Shown here: one piece after another, positions 62,271-64,000 of the stretch
Layout: each line of letters begins with the position of its first letter
Numbering within the stretch: position 1 is the first letter of the stretch
NCBI RefSeq assembly: GCF_012163135.1
Contig: NZ_JAAVUP010000009.1
Span: forward strand, 25,978-89,977
Length of the DNA: 64,000 bases
From: Neoroseomonas oryzicola
Lineage (GTDB): Bacteria; Pseudomonadota; Alphaproteobacteria; Acetobacterales; Acetobacteraceae
Direction: 5' to 3'
Position numbers and translations under genes: made by a program
Notes under the pieces: model-generated
What the model was told of the DNA's origin: nothing
Databases searched by the model: none
Seen by the model: only the letters and a program-made list of their open reading frames with translations

Positions 62271-63170
62271 TCAGTCCTTCAGCCCCGAGAGCTCGGCCAC
62301 CAGCGCGCCGAGGCTCGCGCAATCGTCGCCGCCGCGACCCGAGTTCACCACCGCTTCCATCATCTGCGCCGCGAGCGCGGTGGACGGCGCGAAGACCCCG
62401 TTGTCCCGCACCGCGCCGAGGGCGAGGCGGATGTCCTTGCGCATCAGCTCGGCGCGGAAGCCCGGCTTGAAGTTGCGGTCGAGCATCCGTTTCGCATGGT
62501 TCTCCAGCACGAAGGACCTGGCCGAGCCGCCGAGCAGCGCCTGGCGCATCAGCATCGGATCCAGGCCCGCCTTGCGGCCCATGGTCAGCGCCTCGGCCAC
62601 CGCCTGCATCGCCGCGACGATCATCAGCTGGTTGGCGGATTTGCAGATCTGCCCCGATCCGGCGGGCCCCAGCAGCGTGACGGTCTTGCCCACCGCGTCG
62701 AACACCGCGCGCGCGGCCGAGAAGCCGGCATCCGCGCCGCCCACCATGCAGGTCAGCGTGCCGTCGATCGCCCCCTGCGGCCCGCCCGAGACCGGGCTGT
62801 CGAGCAGGATCACGCCGCGTTCGGCCATCCGCCTGGCGAAATCCGCCGAAGCCGCGGCGGCGATGGTCGAGAAGTCGATCACCACCGTGCCCGGCGCCGC
62901 GCCATGGATCACGCCTTCGTCGCCGAACAGCACGGCCTCGACATCCCGGGTGTCGGGCACGCAAAGGCAGACGCAGGCCGCGCCGTCGGCCGCGTCCTGC
63001 GCGGTCGGCGCCCATTCGGCGCCGGCGGCGATCAGCGATTCCGCCTTCGCGCGGCTGCGCGTGCTGACCGTCAGCGCGAAGCCCGCCTTCATGATGTTGG
63101 CCGCCATGGCGGCGCCCATGACGCCCATGCCGATGAAGGCGATGCGGGCGGGGGGCAGGATCGGGGTCAT
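62271..63170 (-). CDS. 3-hydroxyisobutyrate dehydrogenase-like NAD(P)-dependent enzyme
   Basis: 299 residues. IAFIGMGVMGAAMAANIMKAG is the dinucleotide site, DSPVSGGPQGAIDGTLTCMVGG the substrate loop, and GSGQICKSANQLMIV holds the catalytic Lys. Beta-hydroxyacid dehydrogenase family (HIBADH, tartronate semialdehyde reductase, related). Which acid is used is not decidable; it is the first gene of a two-gene unit with the K+ channel. Divergent from the DUF992 gene. Confidence 0.92.
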   Translation of the reverse strand: MTPILPPARIAFIGMGVMGAAMAANIMKAGFALTVSTRSRAKAESLIAAGAEWAPTAQDAADGAACVCLCVPDTRDVEAVLFGDEGVIHGAAPGTVVIDFSTIAAAASADFARRMAERGVILLDSPVSGGPQGAIDGTLTCMVGGADAGFSAARAVFDAVGKTVTLLGPAGSGQICKSANQLMIVAAMQAVAEALTMGRKAGLDPMLMRQALLGGSARSFVLENHAKRMLDRNFKPGFRAELMRKDIRLALGAVRDNGVFAPSTALAAQMMEAVVNSGRGGDDCASLGALVAELSGLKD

Positions 63171-63377
63171 GGTGGGTCAGCCTCGGTGTCGGGGGGCGGC
63201 GCGAAGCGGGGGGTGGCGCATCGCGGGCCGCGGTCGCCAGAGACTGCCCGAGCCCCGTCCAAAGGCAAGGCCGCGCGCACGCAGGCGTGAGGAAACCGCC
63301 GGACGCCGCGCCCGTTGATGGTCCGACGGGACGCCGGCCTGGCCGCGCGGTCCCGCCCATCGCGGAAGGAGTTTCCC
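63171..63377. promoter_or_regulatory. Divergent spacer between dehydrogenase and DUF992 genes
   Basis: 207 bases carrying the promoters for both directions. Short open frames here have no SD or family features. No strong hairpin or dyad seen. Confidence 0.4.
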
Positions 63378-63875
63378 ATGCGTCAGTCCCGCATCGCCAT
63401 CGCCGCCCTGCTCGGCCTCGCCGCCGCCGTCCCGGCCATGGCGCAGACCCAGCAGCCCCAGCCGCAGCAGACGGGCCATGTCCGCGCCGGCACGCTGCGC
63501 TGCGACGTCGCGGCCGGCACCAGCTTCGTCTTCGGTTCGACGCGCGAGGTGACCTGCGTCTACACGCCGACGCGCGGCGCGGCCGAGCGCTACACCGGCG
63601 AGATCAAGCGCTACGGCGTCGATGTCGGCTACACCAGCTCGGCGGTGATGCTGTGGGGCGTGCTGGCCTCGACCGGCGACCTGGGGCGCGGCGCGCTGGC
63701 GGGCGGCTATGCCGGCGTCTCCGCGGGTGCCACGGCGGGCGTCGGGGCCGGGGCGAACCTGCTGGTCGGCGGCAGCAACCGCGGCGTGTCGCTGCAGCCG
63801 CTCAGCGTCGAGGGCAATACCGGCCTGAACATCGCGCTCGGCGTGGCGGAACTGACGCTCACCGCGGCGCGGTAA
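63378..63875 (+). CDS. DUF992 family secreted protein
   Basis: 165 residues. Sec signal MRQSRIAIAALLGLAAAVPAMAQ, then AGTLRCDVAAGTSFVFGSTREVTCVY (two Cys) and ERYTGEIKRYGVDVGYTSSAVMLWGV, the DUF992 core, followed by Gly/Ala-rich strands ending in LNIALGVAELTLTAAR. Periplasmic protein of unknown function, typical of Alphaproteobacteria. SD GGAAGGAG ahead of ATG 63378; terminator hairpin downstream. Confidence 0.92.
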   Translation: MRQSRIAIAALLGLAAAVPAMAQTQQPQPQQTGHVRAGTLRCDVAAGTSFVFGSTREVTCVYTPTRGAAERYTGEIKRYGVDVGYTSSAVMLWGVLASTGDLGRGALAGGYAGVSAGATAGVGAGANLLVGGSNRGVSLQPLSVEGNTGLNIALGVAELTLTAAR

Positions 63876-63880
63876 ACGCG

Positions 63881-63904
63881 TGGAGGGGCCTTCGGGCCCC
63901 TCCA
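63881..63904 (+). terminator. Terminator-like hairpin after DUF992 gene
   Basis: TGGAGGGGCC (63881-63890), loop TTCG, GGCCCCTCCA (63895-63904): perfect 10-bp stem with the stable C(TTCG)G tetraloop, extendable by four further pairs. Lies five bases after the stop codon. No T-run. Confidence 0.75.
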
Positions 63905-63932
63905 TGCGACGAGTTTGCGTGAGCCCGGCACC

Positions 63933-64000
63933 GGCCCGCACCCCCACCCGGCCACCCACGTCAGTATCCTGGAATGGGTGGCCGGGTGGGGGTGCGGGCC
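63933..64000. repeat. Perfect 26-bp inverted repeat at the window edge
   Basis: The left arm 63933-63958 and right arm 63975-64000 are exact reverse complements over 26 bases, with a 16-base centre (63959-63974). The right arm reaches the last base of the window, so it may extend further. It could be a strong bidirectional terminator or an extragenic palindrome. Confidence 0.75.

Overview
The window is very GC-rich, densely coded chromosomal DNA from a bacterium. Several traits point to the Alphaproteobacteria, most likely an environmental Acetobacteraceae close to Roseomonas (inference, no database check): repeated Bug/TctC-type binding proteins with tripartite tricarboxylate transporters (TTT), a DUF992 protein, a DinB with an N-terminal zinc finger, a DUF1194 protein and a complete PNAG operon. 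I found about 67 protein genes and no rRNA, tRNA, transposase, prophage or CRISPR. No gap between genes exceeds 300 bases, and most neighbours overlap by 1-10 bases as in tight operons.

Layout. 1-338: tail of a D-2-hydroxyacid dehydrogenase. 451-4520 (minus): TTT operon Bug-TctB-TctA-Bug. 4636-5445: GNAT acetyltransferase. 5522-8789: sugar-acid type catabolic operon (Gfo/Idh/MocA dehydrogenase, TIM-barrel isomerase, enolase-superfamily enzyme), then YcgN-like protein, DHDPS-family aldolase and cupin (8859-10605). 10595-14557: EamA exporter, YgjP-type metallopeptidase, quinone-oxidoreductase-like enzyme, small membrane protein, second TIM-barrel isomerase. 14686-18497: ferric-type ABC importer (binding protein, fused permease, ATPase). 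18604-20753: cytochrome P460-like protein and glycerol kinase. 20893-21537: Flp-type pilin with a long Gly/Ser/Thr tail. 21664-24556: SelA-like PLP enzyme with AtuA (DUF1446) and AtuA-C-like proteins. 24558-26355: DUF1194 VWA protein and SMP-30 lactonase.

26419-29255 (minus) is the most unusual segment: three tandem paralogous repeat proteins, each with exactly six D-x-D-P motifs and a GRGRG tail, followed with a 7-base overlap by a JmjC/cupin-4 type 2-oxoglutarate oxygenase. The arrangement suggests a modifying enzyme with its own repeat substrates, but this is inference.

29402-34029: second TTT operon, Bug-TctB-PhzF-TctA-flavin reductase. 34026-35273: UMF1-type MFS transporter. 35332-41595 (minus): pgaABCD for poly-N-acetylglucosamine; pgaA appears to need a non-canonical CTG start. 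41701-46884 (minus): DinB, small membrane protein, ROK kinase, a TAXI binding protein paired with a GltS symporter. 46986-48151: TusA-like protein and histone-deacetylase-like amidohydrolase. 48345-49310: orphan Bug protein. 49345-53174: isoprenoid operon xseB-ispA-dxs-tlyA. 53226-58467: BKACE enzyme, isolated FliI-like ATPase, GST, HMG-CoA-lyase-like enzyme, trypsin-like protease, 49-residue protein. 58455-63875: Asp/Glu-racemase-family protein lacking the second cysteine, SDR, small membrane protein with divergent XRE regulator, potassium channel with zinc ribbon, 3-hydroxyisobutyrate-dehydrogenase-like enzyme and DUF992 protein. The window ends in a perfect 26-bp inverted repeat.

Overall theme: uptake of organic acids (four Bug proteins, two TctAB pairs, TAXI-GltS, an ABC importer) beside small catabolic cassettes, plus a biofilm polysaccharide operon and housekeeping isoprenoid genes. 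Extragenic GC-rich palindromes recur, and several hairpins overlap Shine-Dalgarno (SD) sequences.
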